Shown: positions 33,151 to 45,687, numbered from the stretch's first letter. The stretch: 64,000 nucleotides of DNA from Ascaphus truei (GCA_036426205.1 WSYH01001905.1:1-64000); one strand, 5' to 3'. Numbers and translations: made by a program. Notes: generated from the letters alone by a model not told the origin.

Positions 33151-35152
33151 ATATATATTACACCAACAACCCCTATACCCCCCTAACATATAGTACATAG
33201 AGTATATGCACAGCAATTATACTATAGGCCGGTGGTGGCCCTCGGGTTTTACCCACAGGTGTCCCCGCGGGCCTGTAGTACCAATTCAGTGCCCCCCAAA
33301 AATAATTAAAAAACAAATACCACAAAATACACCCCCCCCTAACACATACAGTCTAGTAATGTGCAAAATTAATATTATTCAAAAATTGATAATAGTGCAT
33401 TTGCCCATTTAAAATACATAAAGAACAATAAATACATTCTATACATATTGCACTCACCCTTGTCCGGCTGGCACGATGAAGGCCATCCTCATCTTCATCA
33501 CCGTCCATGCCCCCTCCGATGCTGCAAAACATAAACAAGAATAACAAAAGCCAATGTAATGTCCCCTAATCCCTTAATCACCATAGCGGTTATTAACCGC
33601 TAGTCATTAAGGGGTTAAATTACCCTCACCCACCACTCGGGAGGCCTAAATATCTTACCCCACTACCCAGCCCATGAGGCCTAACCACCCTCAGCCACTA
33701 CCCAGGCGGGAGGCCTACCCACATACCCTTGGGGCCAATACCCCCTTCCCCCACCCCCAGTACCCACAATAAAAACAATAAACAGCCCCACAATAAACAT
33801 CATTATATTTATTAAATACATAACCCATCCCCTGTGGACCCCCCATAAATACATTATTTATTATTTTACATATAGGGTTAATACCCCAGGCCCACGGGAG
33901 TCCCCGGTGGGCCTGATGGTGTCCGTAGACCTCACAGTAGCCCAGCACCATGTTTCAAACAGGGTCTGGAGGCCTACGGGTGGTCCCCACCAGGCACCGT
34001 GGTCCACCAGGTGGTTTCCGTGGGTTGCCGTGGGCCACAATGGGGTCTCCACGGGTAGGCCCGTGGCTGTCTGGGGGGCCCCGGGTCAGACCCACAGGTG
34101 TCTGAGGGGCCTTGAGTGGTTCCCACGGGGGTCTGGTGGCCCACGGGTGGTCCCTACGGGTCTGCGGTGCCCCCACAGATGGGGCCACCGGTTCTTCCCC
34201 GCAGGTGTCCACCGTGGACACACCAACCGTTTACCCGTGAGAATCCCGCATTGATTTATGGCTCAGGGACCCCCTGCTTCCCGAGTTACAGGCCCCGGTT
34301 TGAGGCATCAGTGCCAGTGTCGTCGCCATCTTTATAGCGGGCACGTCGCGTATGGGACGCTATAAAGATGGCGGCGACACTGGCACCCGATGACACATAC
34401 CGGGGCCTGTAACTCGGAAAGCAGGAGGTACCTGATCCACAAATCAATGCGGTTCAGCTCAGGGGACCCCCTGCTCACAGTACACTATTATTAAAAATAC
34501 ATTCATGCTGCTTCGTTACCATAGCAGATAGCCGCAAAGGTAAGGAATGATTGTTTATTGATATGTGTTTTTTATTCATAGTTTAGATGTGCAAAGGGTC
34601 TCTGGAGCTGAACCGCTTTGGTTTTAGGTCCGGGGACCCCCTGCTTCCCGAGATACAGGCCCCTTTATGGGGTGCCGGTATCCCTCTGCTTTGTTTACAT
34701 TCCGCGGTCACGTGATCAGGAAATTTAAATGCAGAGGGAAACCGGCACCTCATAACGGGGCCTGTATCTCGGGAAGCAGGGGGTCCCCGGACCTGAAACC
34801 AATGCGGTTCCGGAGACCAATGTGGCTCCGGAGACCCACTGCACATGTACACTATGAATAAAATTGTATTTAAAATATTTTTTAATCTTGCCGATGTTTG
34901 AGCCGAGAGAGCGGGGCGGATCTCTCTCTGCTGCAGACACATCTTGGCATGGGACGGCTTCTCGGCAGCTTCTCGCCAGACAGACTGTCTCGCCACCGGT
35001 TACTCGCCATGTTTGGGAATGTTGCTCTCGCTGTGATTCGCCATGGATTCGGCCCTTCCTGCATACAGCGAGGGCAACAGGCCAAAAACATGGTGAATTC
35101 AAACCCCTGGCGAATGCAATTTTCCGCCGCTTACTGCATGACCCCCCTGGTC
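33151..35152. mobile_element. composite palindromic element, right end with TIR
   Basis: The segment 33170-33905 matches 44175-44790 (direct) and 47587-48150 (inverted). 33905-34235 is a GC-rich block of GTGGT..CCACGGG phrases, also found at 44750-45110. 34260-34480 and 34600-34835 are two inverted modules built on CCCCCTGCTTCCCGAG and its complement. The right end GCTTACTGCATGACCCCCC at 35130-35149 is the TIR of the family. GC-rich open frames here are translations of repeats, not genes. Confidence 0.65.
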
Positions 35153-36299
35153 TTGTCGGTTGGCGTTTGGGTAACAATATCCCTTGAAATGCTGTTTTAA
35201 TTCATATTTTATGTACCCAGAATACTTACCTTGTACTGTGTAACCGAATAATATTTTATTTAATGCACTATGAGCGTTGTGCACTGTTTTTTTGTGTTAT
35301 TCTCAGTGACGAAGAGGTTGGAGGCTGCTGCGAATGTGTTCGGTATTCTATGCGGAGTCTCGGTGGTCCACGTGGAGTCAAGACAAGCTGCCATACAGCA
35401 CAGCAGTTAGGAGAGGATCTAGTATATCCTACATGCCTGAATAATCTGCTACTTTGTAAGTAGCGTCTATCTTTTGCGCAATACAAGCTTACTTGTATAT
35501 TTGCCTCTCTCTTATTTTTTTCAGATACATCGTTTATTGGTTACCCTTTTTGTCCCAGTCCCTGTTACTCTGGATTTGCTTGACATTATTTGCGCCTGTG
35601 TTTTTCTTTCCCTATTTATTTTATTACTATTGTGTATAGTTTTTACACTGTGGCAGGATTGTATGTTACATTTCTCTTGCCTATTTGTTACAAATTGCGC
35701 ACATAGTTACTTCTATGTATATCTATTTACTGTATATTGTATATCCCTAGATGTATGTAACCATGCAGCACCCATCCACTGTATATACTTCATACTAATG
35801 TTTCGTCACAATGCATTTTCTTTATTCTGACATACTTCCGTGTTGTATCATTATTTTGACATTAATTTATTCTCATCTTTTGTGCTGGGAACACCCACCA
35901 ATTTCCAATATCTCAATACAATATACCCAGGTCCAAAGCAGAAATGAGGCAAACCATAATTTATGCCTCCAAACGCTTATCATATGATGCACTTACCTGT
36001 AGCTTGGTTTGCCTGGGAGGGGATCCGAGGTCAGTGATGGTTAGATCAGGGAAGCGAGATAGTACCCTACCCTTCAAAAGTACCCACCAGATATTTCTGC
36101 CATGGGATCTACCTCCTCTGGTACTCTGGTACTGTCTGCAGGTGGTTATATGCAGATCAAATGCTCCTGTACTGCAAGAAGATACATCTCTCCTGTTTAT
36201 GTGATCACTGGTTTCTGAGGAGGTGGGGCCAGCAGAAGAGAATAAGCCTCCTTTAAATGCAACAGTGCAGAAGGCTCCAATTATCCGATAACCCCCAAG
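35153..36299. other. PLE-like tail debris, no gene seen
   Basis: GCGTTGTGCACTGTTTTTTT near 35272 resembles the 3-prime end of the PLE at 63100-63125, suggesting a plus-oriented tail. The 118-codon hydrophobic frame at 35474-35830 lacks recognisable motifs and lies in this debris. 35940-36290 shows nothing definite. Confidence 0.35.
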
Positions 36300-38290
36300 C
36301 CATATGTAAAAAAATTGTGGGTAATTAGCGCATTAATAAAGGCAGTATGCTCGGCTGGTTACCCCTATTTTGTATTGGGGATGAAGGGGTTTATTTTATG
36401 TGCACTGTACATGTATTATTTTTCCCTCTGTCCCTTATTGTCCCCATTTTGCAGGGTTGTATATGCCTGCAATATTGTATAACCTGTTACACTGACATTA
36501 CTGGCTTTGGACACAAGATGCCGCTGCGAGCGCTAAACCACAAGTTAAGTGGATAAGCGTGGCACGGTCTCTTTGTTCCATTGCCGAGTATAGGTATCCC
36601 TTACTGAGACTGGAAGCCGTAACCGCAGAGTCAATTGAATCAATTGAACAAAGAGATTCAATTGAATCAAAGGGCTGCGGTTTCCCGTCTCAAGTGGTTC
36701 TCGGATACAATGTATCTCCATCCCGGTTAATGGCGTACTTGAAAGGCAACTACAGCAGAGACTGCGACTATTCTAACACAAACCTGTGGCAATCGCCAAA
36801 AAGACCCAGGTACACCCAGGTACATGCTGGATACATGCCTTAAACTTGCCTTAAACTAGACCCAGCATTTCTGCATTGATTAATAGCCCATCAGATTAAC
36901 AGCGGGGGTCCCTGGCAGTCCCATTCAAACTGAATGGGACTGCCAGGGACCCCTGCTGTGTTAATCCTATGGGTCATTAGTCAATGAAGAAATGCCTTAA
37001 ACTTGCCTTAAACTAGCCAGGTTACACCCAGCACATACCCAGAATGTAACCGGGCTAGTTTAAGGCAAGCTTTAGAATATGCGTGGTCTCGTCTGTAGCA
37101 ATTGGCGTGGGAACTCGGTCATTTGACGTGAGAACTCCGTAACTGCAAGTCAATTGTCGTGAGAAGCCCACAGCCCAGCATTGCCAGTTCAAGGAGAAGC
37201 CATAACTCGGAAAGGAAAAGGGCCAGCAACCTGAAATTTGGTATGCAGCCCCAGTGTAACACCCTAAGCGCTCACATATTAAAAATATAATTGTAAGATA
37301 AGGGAAACATGTATTTTTAATAAAGTGTATTTTTGCTGCAGTTTTAAATGGACAGGCAGGATGAGGCTTTTTTCTACTGTCATTGAAATGCACACAGGTA
37401 CCAAATGTTTTAACACCTATGAGCTGGGACACTTTCCAATGCAAGCTTCATAGATCCCACGCTGAGGCAATGCCTTTGAGTCTAGGGAAGTGTTGCATAT
37501 GAAAGCCCCAGAGTCAGTATGTGTGAATTAGCCAGGATGGTTGCTAAATAGGAGCTCCTGTTAGCCATCTGGGCTAGCTCACACCCTGAGTTTCCCTCCC
37601 AGCCTGGGAGACGTCAGGTAGAAAGGGGAGTACACATATGCTAAGCAGTCAAGGTAGCAATGTCGCACAGGCACTGTATTAGCCAGAAATCCCTAGAGTG
37701 CCCACGCTGCAAACTGTGGGCAAGTTGGGGATTGGTGAATGGGAAAATTCCCACCAGAGGTATTGGTGGGTATGTTGGAGATAGGTCTTCAAATCCTATA
37801 TACATGCTCCCCGAGCTATCCCCGTTGTCTTTCATTTTTCATTCAACAATGTGAGCGGACTTCCACCACGCTTCTAACAGCGGATAAGAGCAGCAGCAGC
37901 ATCGATCCTGGAACGCAAAGAGTATTATCAAATCAGAACTAAGGACATAACTCTGCGCCATGACTCTGTTAGTGCGGGGGGTTATCTATCAGACCCAAAT
38001 GGACCGGAAAGAACTTTGCACTATCCACAGAAGTATTGGGCTGGCAATTTGCACCCTTGCAAAAGGACTGCACTTTAAAGGACAATATTCTGGTGCTTTG
38101 CACATTTCTGGACATTCTATCTCGTTTCTCTCTTCAGTAAGTGTTTTTGTCAAGTATATTCTAAGGTTGTCGTGTGTCTGTCTAGTAAGGAAATAAATCT
38201 CAGTTTATTTTGCTCATCTTGTATGCTCAATCTCGTACCCCAAAAAATAAAATTGTTGTAGAGGTCAGACCCCAGTGACATCCTAGCAGA
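36300..38290 (+). repeat. LTR-like unit with MITE insertion
   Basis: The second copy of the family at 20386-20692 and 21675-22290. The later part (37634-38270) holds CATATGCTAAGCAG, CAGTAAGTGTTTTTGTC, GGAAATAAATCTCAG and TTTATTTTGCTCATCTTGTATGC in the same order as 21675-22290. The MITE at 36771-37077 lies within it. The left limit is uncertain. Confidence 0.4.
36771..37077. mobile_element. TA-flanked MITE with 22-bp perfect hairpin
   Basis: Ends TTCTAACAC and GCTTTAGAA lie within TA at 36769-36770 and 37078-37079. The centre has perfect 22-bp arms (36906-36927 and 36931-36952) with an AAC loop. Same family as 2380-2679. Repeats of GGTACA..CTGG and CTTAAACTTGCC fill the arms. Confidence 0.65.
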
Positions 38291-38307
38291 GTAATGTATG
38301 GGAAACT

Positions 38308-39350
38308 GTCACGGTTGTGCTTGCCACAAACCAGGACCGGACCGTGGGGCTGAGGTGGGGTTGTATAATCACCGACCTGAGACCACGTAGTCGGATCCGG
38401 AATGCGCAGTTCGTCATCGTACGTAGCAGGGTCGGGACTGGAGAAGGCAGCATAGTCAGAGGACGAGCCAGGGTCAGAATTGGAGACATCAGGGAGAACG
38501 CTATCCAGGCGGAGTTTCGGCAACAGGTAGTCAAGTATTTCCCGCTTCAGCGTTGTAGCTGCAGGGCGGGAGCGGGTACTGCGCGTGCGGTGACCATGGC
38601 CCATGGTACCGGTCTCCGGAATGGGTAGGCAGAGTGGAGTGGGCACACGGCCAGGCAGCACTGGTAAACTAGTGCTTCAGCGCAAGAGTCCAGAATGAGC
38701 CTGTGCAAGGAGAGAGAGCTACAGACCTCAGGACTTGTAGACCGGCCTCTGCTAAGGGTAGGGCAGCAGGCCTCAGGAAACAGGGAGCTGAAGTTAACAC
38801 CGGAGGTCCTCCGCTTCAGCACAGGAACCAGGACACGGCCTCTGCAATAGAGAGGGAGCAGCATACCCCAGGAACCAGTAGACAGGCCTCTGCTATGGAA
38901 GGGCAGCAGGCCTCAGAAAACAGGGGGCTGAAGGAAATGCTGGGGATCCTCTGCTTCAGCACAGGAACCAGGACACGGCCTCTGCAATGGAGAGGGAGCA
39001 GCAGGCCCCAGGAACCAGTAGACAGGCCTCTGCTATGGGAAGGGCAGCATGCCTCAGGGAACAGGGAGCTGAAGATCACTGCTTCAGCACAGGAACCAGG
39101 AACTAGGAACATGAACTAGGAACATGGAACATGGAACAGGAACATGGAAATGTAACGAGAGATAAAAAGCCTAGGGCTTGTGGCAAAACACATGTAACAT
39201 CCAAGAAGGATTATGCTCAGCAGAGAAGCATTGTGGGAGTGCTATATTTAAAGGTCAGCAAACCAATAGCAGAAGGGGCGTGTGACAGCATTGCTCTAAT
39301 GACTGAACCCAGGCTGGGGCTGCAGTAATAGCTAGCACAGCTGCAGTAGA
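38308..39350 (-). repeat. Ty3/gypsy-type LTR with internal minisatellite
   Basis: On the minus strand it ends GTTTGTGGCAAGCACAACCGTGACAG at 38308-38333, close to the LTR end at 56190-56212. Between 38735 and 39110 a unit of about 130 bp (CCTCTGCTA.GG.AGGGCAGCA, GGGAGCTGAAG, GCTTCAGCACAGGAACCAGG) occurs about three times. The open frames over it are incidental. Confidence 0.55.
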
Positions 39351-39352
39351 TA

Positions 39353-41040
39353 TCAGGGGGAGTGTTCCAGGACTGCACAGGTATAAGGCAAGGTAAGTAG
39401 TAAACTAAAGTGTGTATTCTTTACAATATGACCACTCATAGAGTTGGGGGACCTGGAATTGTTCCTGAACTGTCTAGGATTGGGGGTAGAGTCGTGGTCC
39501 AGAGACTCGTGGGCACTCCTTTGCGTACCCCCACCCCCCGGTGAGAACTGCGGCCAGACAGGGCCATCCATGGGTCTCGGGGACCTTGAGTTGTTCCTAA
39601 AGTGCTTTAGGCGGGAAGGGGATCCGTAAACGAGCAGTTCCTTGGCGAGTACTGTTCTAGGATATGAGAGTGGTGGTAGAGAAATCATTGGTACGTGGCT
39701 CGCCACGCGAAATTGCTTGAGAATCCAAGGCTGTGAAGAACCAGGGGGTTCCGGAGCAGAAACGGCAGAAGAACCCCCGCTGGGATCCCAGTCCCTATTC
39801 ATGGTACCAGAGTTTAGGGTAAGTGGCACCGATAGTTGATCGAGTATACCAGGGCGACCCTCCGGACAGACAAAGTCTTTGCTGACATCTGCACGTAGGA
39901 ATTTGAGAGGGTCTTCTCCTCCAGAGGTTTCCCAGGTAGTGGTCAGCGAGGGTATAGGGTGAGTGGGTGCATTGCCAGGTATTGCTATAGAAGATGACAA
40001 GGCAAGCAGTAAACTAGGCTTAGGGACTGAAATCTTGGGGTACGTACTGAGTATTTCCAATACAGAGGAAATAACAGGTGCAACAGAAGGTTCCGAGAGG
40101 GATAACCATGGATTCGCAGAGGCAGAGAAGCTAGTAGCGGAGCTCCCAAATACTGTAGAACCCTCAGTGAGAGACAGTATTGTCTGGGAAATGGAGATCA
40201 CAGAGTCCAAGGCAGTGTGTAGAGTTCTAGAGACAATAGGGAGAGAACCCCCATAGTTAAAGTCATTCTGGGGTACTTCAGGGGACACAGAACAATCCGT
40301 GAAAAGAAACTGCCCTCCCACACCAGGAATTTGGAGCGCGGCAAGGGTTACTTCAGATATGGCACCAGAGTCTGGGGAAGGTACTGTCGCGGCCGAGTTT
40401 ATTCTTACCTTTACCCGGTCTTGGCCGCGACAGTATCCGGGCACGCGCCGAAGCCTCGGAGGAGTGGTCCTCCGACCGGGGCTTCCATCTCTCCTCTCCG
40501 GGTCTGCCGGGTCCCCCAGAACCCCCCACCGCCGTCCCCAACATCGTGGGACACCAGGACTCCCTCGGGGAGCCCTGGGCATGCGTGCATGGGGCGCAGG
40601 CACCCGATGAAGCGTGACCGCGGATCGGTGACGCGCGGCACGCCGAGGGGATTTGGCTAGCAAGCCGGGACATCTCCCGGCTTGCGGAACTAGCCAAGTA
40701 AGGATTAATCATGTCGCCAGTGTATACAGGTACTTGCAGAGATCTGAACAACCGGATGGGGCGGACAACGTGCTGCAATGAACTCCAAGGGCATCGTACT
40801 TGTCATAGGAGTGGGAGTTAGAGGGTCAATAAGTGGTAAGTTGAAACCGGGGAAACTCTTAATAGCAGAACCCTCAGAAGAAAAGAGAGTCTTATCCAAA
40901 ACAGCAAGGGCCCTAACAACAGAAATATTTGTCATGACAAAATCAGAAATAGGCATGTTTTCTAGTGCGAAAATTCTGATAACGGAACTGCTAGTCAGTG
41001 GTGAGGTTGTCTGGGATTGACTAGTGAGAAAATCAGATAT
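39353..41040 (-). pseudogene. Ser/Thr/Pro-rich reading frame of unknown function
   Basis: A 436-codon minus-strand frame (39353-40663), the longest in the window and unlikely by chance. Its first 85 or so residues are Arg/Pro-rich and come from a GC-rich insert; the rest is Ser, Thr, Pro and Leu-rich (SISQTILSLTEGSTVFGSS, ISVPKPSLLLALSSSIAIPG), with a repeated HFRNNSRSPRPM / QFRNNSRSPNSM pair near the end. Sequence of the same character lies upstream in another frame at 40784-41020, so the original coding region probably ran from about 41040 and was split by the GC-rich insert at about 40386-40783. It ends at a gypsy-type LTR in the same orientation. No enzyme motif, zinc finger or clear membrane segment was seen. 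Confidence 0.45.
40383..40434. repeat. 15-bp inverted repeat at the edge of a GC-rich insert
   Basis: ACTGTCGCGGCCGAG and CTTGGCCGCGACAGT are inverted with one mismatch, separated by about 22 bases. GGGGAAGGTAC just before TGTCGCGG looks like a polypurine tract next to an LTR start on the plus strand, so this may be the beginning of another LTR. Confidence 0.5.
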
Positions 41041-41689
41041 ACTGGTAAGTGACTGAGGGGGCTATGCACTAAGCTCAATGGCTTTGCGTTCTGATGTTCC
41101 AAAAAAGTAGGTTCGTTAAAAAGTGAGGCCGGTGACGCGATTCACTAAGGCCTTGAACCCATTTTTAACGTACCTGCTCAAAATAGCTCAAAACACCCAC
41201 AGCGTACGTGTTGCTTTTTTCCCCCCTGCTAGCGTTCTTAACCTTTACGTATGCTAGCTGATAGAAAAAAAAGGCGCATGTAACATTTGCATGGAGATTC
41301 TGTATCTCCATGCAAGGCTGTTACAGGCGATCGTACTAAATAAATACATTTTAATTATAGTGTACATGAGCAGGGGGTCTCAGGAACTGAACCGCATTGG
41401 TTTCAGGTCCGCGGACCTCCTACTTCAGGAGATATAGGCCCCGTTATGGGGTGCCGGTATCCCCTGCACTTTAAAGCTCCCGCGTCACATGACCGGCACA
41501 TTTAAATTCTGCAGGGGATACCGGCACCCCATAAAGGGGCCTGTATCTCCTGAAGTAGGGGGTCCCAGAGGCTGAAACCAATGCGGTTCAGCTCAGGAGA
41601 CCCCTGCACATCTACACTAGTATTAAAACACACATAACAATAAACAATAATTCCTTACCGTAGCGGCTATCCGCTATGGTAATGAGTGA

Positions 41690-42290
41690 GAGATAGAGAC
41701 ACTGGGGGACGGTGAGAGAGAGAGAGAGAGACACTGGGGAAAGGTGAGAGAGAGAGACACTGGGGGAAGGTGAGAGAGAAAGACACTGGGGGAAGGTGAT
41801 AGAGAAAGACACTGGGGGAAGGTGAGAGAGAAAGACACTGGGGGGATGTGAGAGAGAGAGCGAGAGAGAGAGACACTGGGGGGAAGGTGAGAGAAAGACA
41901 CTGGGGGAAGGTGAGAGAGAGAAAGACACTGGGGGATTGTGAGAGAGAGAGAGACACTGGGGGGAAGGTGATAGAAAGACACTGGGGGAAGGTGAGAGAC
42001 ACTGGGGGGAAGGCGAGAGAGAAAGACACTGGGGGGAGGTCAGAGAGAGACACTGGGGGAAGATGTGAGAGAGACACTGGGGGAAGGTGTGAGAGAGACA
42101 CTGGGGGAAGGTGTGAGAGAGACACTGGGGGAAGGTGTGAGAGAGACACTTGGAGGAAGGTGAGAGAGACACTGGGGGGAAGGTGGGAGAGACACTGGGG
42201 GGAAGGTGAGAGAGACACGGGGGGGAAGGTGAGAGAGAGAGACACTGGGGGAAGGTGAGAGAGAAAGACACAATGACAAGAGAGAGTGAG
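41690..42290 (+). repeat. GA-rich minisatellite, about 28-bp unit
   Basis: Roughly 20 units of GAGAGA(AA)GACACTGGGGGAAGGT with small length changes. Both strands are open for long distances (219 to 273 codons on the minus strand) only because the repeat lacks stops. Followed by a GAGTGTGAGA and TG microsatellite at 42285-42336. Confidence 0.95.
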
Positions 42291-42336
42291 TGTGAGAGAG
42301 AGAGTGAGTGTGAGAGTGTGTGTGTGTGTGTGTGTG

Positions 42337-43197
42337 TTCTGGCACGGGAAGAGGTGGTTCCCTTTCAGATCAATGAGCTGCACACCCACTGGTAGCAGGG
42401 CCTTCCAGCACCTGGAGGAGCCGGAGCAGGCCCCCGCCTCATGATCGCCTATCCCCAGGGAGCTCCAGCAGGACCAGGAAGAGATCAACGGAGCATACCC
42501 CCCACCCCCACAACTAAACGGAGGGATGAAGGTCAGGCAAAGATGGCAGAATTTAGGGACTTGGGAGGAGGGTGAGTTTTAGTGGGCTGCGGGTTATTCT
42601 TTGGGTCAGGGGGGGTCACTTGGGAGTATTGTTCAGCAGGGGAGATGCATCAGTACCCCCCTTGAGTTTGGTTTATGGGGATCCCTGGGCAACATTTAAA
42701 ACGGGAATAAATAATACATAAAACTGGAAGTGGAGTGGATGACACTGGGGAAAGCAAATGGGAGAAGGAAAAAAGGGAGGGGAAGGGGAAAAAAAAGGGG
42801 GTGGAGAGGGAAGGGAGGTAGCAAAGACATGGACGAATGCCCCCTGAAATGGATTGTCTTTGTGCACCAGAAAAAAAATATTACCAGATGCCAGCAAACA
42901 ATAAAATAAACAGTGATCCAATAATAGTTTACAGCCTGTGCGCACGCCTGCAGCCCAAGTGATTTGTGAACTTGGCTGCAGGAGATTGTAGACGCATGGC
43001 GGACGCGTCACAAAACCGGTTCGCTCTCATTGGTTGAACCAGCTCACATGCGCTGATGTCATGTGATTTTGATTACATCAGGCAGGGGGGGGCCCCGAGA
43101 AATTTCATGGATGAAACGGGGGGCTCAGCATAAAAAGTTTGCTCACCCCTGAGTTAGCACATAAGTAATTCTCGCAATATTCACCGCCATTTCACCT
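42337..43197. other. no gene seen; hAT-like MITE end
   Basis: Purine-rich DNA around 42760-42830. CTCACCCCTGAGTTAGC near 43150 resembles the right end of the hAT MITE family (GCATACCCCTG), but the left end was not found. Confidence 0.35.
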
Positions 43198-43773
43198 TTA
43201 GGGGGCTAAGCTCAATGGGTTTGCGTTCTGATGTTCCAAAAAAGCACGTCTGTTAAAAAGTGAGGCCGGGGACGCGATTCACTAAGACCTTGAGCCCATT
43301 TTTTAACGTACCTGCTCAAAATAGCTCAAAACACCCACAGCGTACGTTGTTTTTTTTTTTCCCTTGCTAGCGTTCTTAACCTTTACGTACGCTAGCAGAT
43401 AGAAAAAAAAAGCCGCATGTAACATTTGCATGGAGATTCTGTATCTCCATGCAAGACTGTTACAGGCGATCGTACACTAAATAAATACATTTTAATAATA
43501 GTGTACATGAGCAGGGGGTCTCAGGACCTGAACCGCATTGGTTTCAGGTCCGAGGACCCCCTACTTCAGGAGATACCGGCCCCGTTATGGGGTGCCGGTA
43601 TCCCTTGCACTTTAAAGCTCCCGCGTCATGTGACCGGGACATTTCAATTCTGCAGGGGATACCGGCACGCGGTTCAGCTCAGGAGACCCCCTGCACATCT
43701 ACACTAGTATTAAAACACACATAACAATAAATAATAATTCATTACCGTAGCGGGTATCCGCTATGGTAATGAA

Positions 43774-44110
43774 GCTGCATTAATGTACATTTTAATAATA
43801 GTGTGCGGGAGCAGGGGGTCCCCTGAGCTGAACCGCATTGATTTCTGCCTCAGAGACCCCCTGCTTCCCGAGTTACAGGCCCCGGTATGGGGCATTGGAG
43901 GCCAATGTCGCCGCCATCTTTATAGCGTCCAAGACGCGACGTGGGCTCTATAAAGATGGCGGCGACACTGGCACTGATGCCCCAAACCGGGGCCTGTAAC
44001 TCGGGAAGCAGGGGGTCCCTGAGGCAGAAATCAATGCGGTTCAGCTCAGGGGACCCCCTGCTCACGCACACTATTAATAAAAATACATTAAAGCTATCCA
44101 CTAAGGCAAT
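43774..44110. repeat. inverted module of the composite family
   Basis: Arms built on CCCCCTGCTTCCCGAGTTAC and CCGCCATCTTTATAGCG with their complements, centred at about 43937. A close copy lies at 58695-58965, and a related one at 34260-34480. Confidence 0.8.
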
Positions 44111-44174
44111 GAAGGGGTTAAGGCACAATAGCATGTTTATTGGGGACAATTGCCCCCAATAAACATAGCAATAT

Positions 44175-44790
44175 ACAACACACATCCCCCCCGCCCCCTA
44201 ACACATACAGTACTGTAATGGGCAAAAAAACTATTATCCACATATGGATAATAATGCATTTGCCCATTTTAAATACATATAAATTACAATAAATACAGTC
44301 AATACATATTACACTTACTTTTTACAGGCACCCACGATGAAGGCCGTCTTCATCCTCATCTTCATCCTGCCCATGTCCCTCCGGTGCTGCAAAACATACA
44401 CAAGAATAAAAACAGCCAATGTAATGTCCCCTAACCCCTTAATCATCTAAGCGGTTATTAACTGCTACAGTCATTAAGGGGTTAACCTACCCTCACCCAC
44501 CACTTGGGAGGCCTACATACCCTCCTCCACTACCCCTCACCCCGTGAGGCCTAACCACCCTCACCCACTACCCAGCCGGGAGGCCTACCCACATACCCTT
44601 GGGGCAAATCCCCCCTTCCCCCACCCCCAGTACCCACAATAAAAACAATACACTGCCCCACAATGAACATCATTATATTTATTAAATACATAACCCACCC
44701 TCTGTGCCCCCCCATAAATACATGATTTATTATTTTACATACAGGGTTAATAACCCAGGCCCACGGGAGTCCCCGGAGGGCCTGATGGGT
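44175..44790 (+). repeat. 600-bp module, inverted partner of 47587-48150
   Basis: Contains CACCCACGATGAAGGCCGTC, CCTTAATCATCTAAGCGGTT and CCACAATAAAAACAATAC in order. Matches the reverse complement of 47587-48150 and, in direct order, 33170-33905 and 59050-59251 plus 63128-63580. Confidence 0.85.
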
Positions 44791-45199
44791 CACCTCACAG
44801 ACATACAGTAGCCCAGCACCATGTTTCACACAGGGTCTGGAGGCCTGTTGGTGGTCCCCGCCAGGTGCCATGGTCCACCAGGTGGTCTCCGCGGGTCACC
44901 GTGGGCCACAATGGTGTCTCCACGGTAGGCCCGCAGATGTCTGGGGGGCCCCGGGTCAGACTCACAGGTGTCTGAGGGGCCTCGAGTGGTTCCCACGGGG
45001 GTCTGGGGACCCACGGGTGGTCCCTACGGGTCCGTGGTGCCCCCACAGATGTGGGGCCACCGGTTCTTCCCCGCAGGTGTCCCCCGTGGACCCGGCAGCC
45101 TGGTACCCGTGGTCTCCAGAGGTCTCTCGCAGACCAAAAGGAACCAACCCTGTATGTAAAAAAAATTAACCTGACCTATACATTAAATACATCAATCCA

Positions 45200-45672
45200 C
45201 CCCCCCCCCCAACACATACAGTACAATAATCTGCAAGATTATTTGCCCATTATGAAACACATAAAACATGCATAAATCAAAACATGAATTCTTAATTTTA
45301 AAATCACCACATTGCATGTTACAATAAATCCAGCAGCAATTGTAAATATAAACCAACAAACCAGCAGCTACACAAATGTTTATGAAATGTCACACAATTG
45401 CATTGAGTGTGTACATGATGCAATTAATCTGTGCATCATGTAACACTATGCAAAATATATGCAACAATAAAATACACTATGAACAATGTCCCCTAACCAC
45501 CAATGCCATCATGAAAATCAAATATAAACTAAGCAACATCAATACATTTACCATCAATCAATTAATCCATTTCCTAAACCAATTACAATACAATACAAAT
45601 CAATTATACAATTCCCTATTCAATTCCTAAAGCCAAACCATTGCCAAAAGAATTCTAATTGAAAGTAACCAC
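45200..45672. other. AT-rich DNA, no gene seen
   Basis: CAAT- and ATTA-rich sequence inside the composite element. The 84-codon frame at 45376-45630 has no recognisable motif. Confidence 0.5.
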
Positions 45673-45687
45673 CATCATTCTAATCTA
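45673..45687 (+). repeat. 15-bp target-site duplication, left copy
   Basis: CATCATTCTAATCTA, repeated exactly at 46564-46578. Confidence 0.9.

Noticed and set aside
33905..34340. GC-rich overlapping frames of 62-115 codons (also near 44800-45170).
   Set aside because: They are repeats of GTGGT/CCACGGG phrases shared between composite-element copies in all frames.
35474..35830. A hydrophobic 118-codon frame resembling a membrane protein.
   Set aside because: No motif or paired signals; it lies in PLE-like tail debris rich in T, which makes hydrophobic codons common.
41612..42488. Minus-strand frames of 219 and 273 codons rich in Ser, Pro and Leu.
   Set aside because: They are translations of the GA-rich minisatellite; several frames are open at once, as expected for a stop-free repeat.
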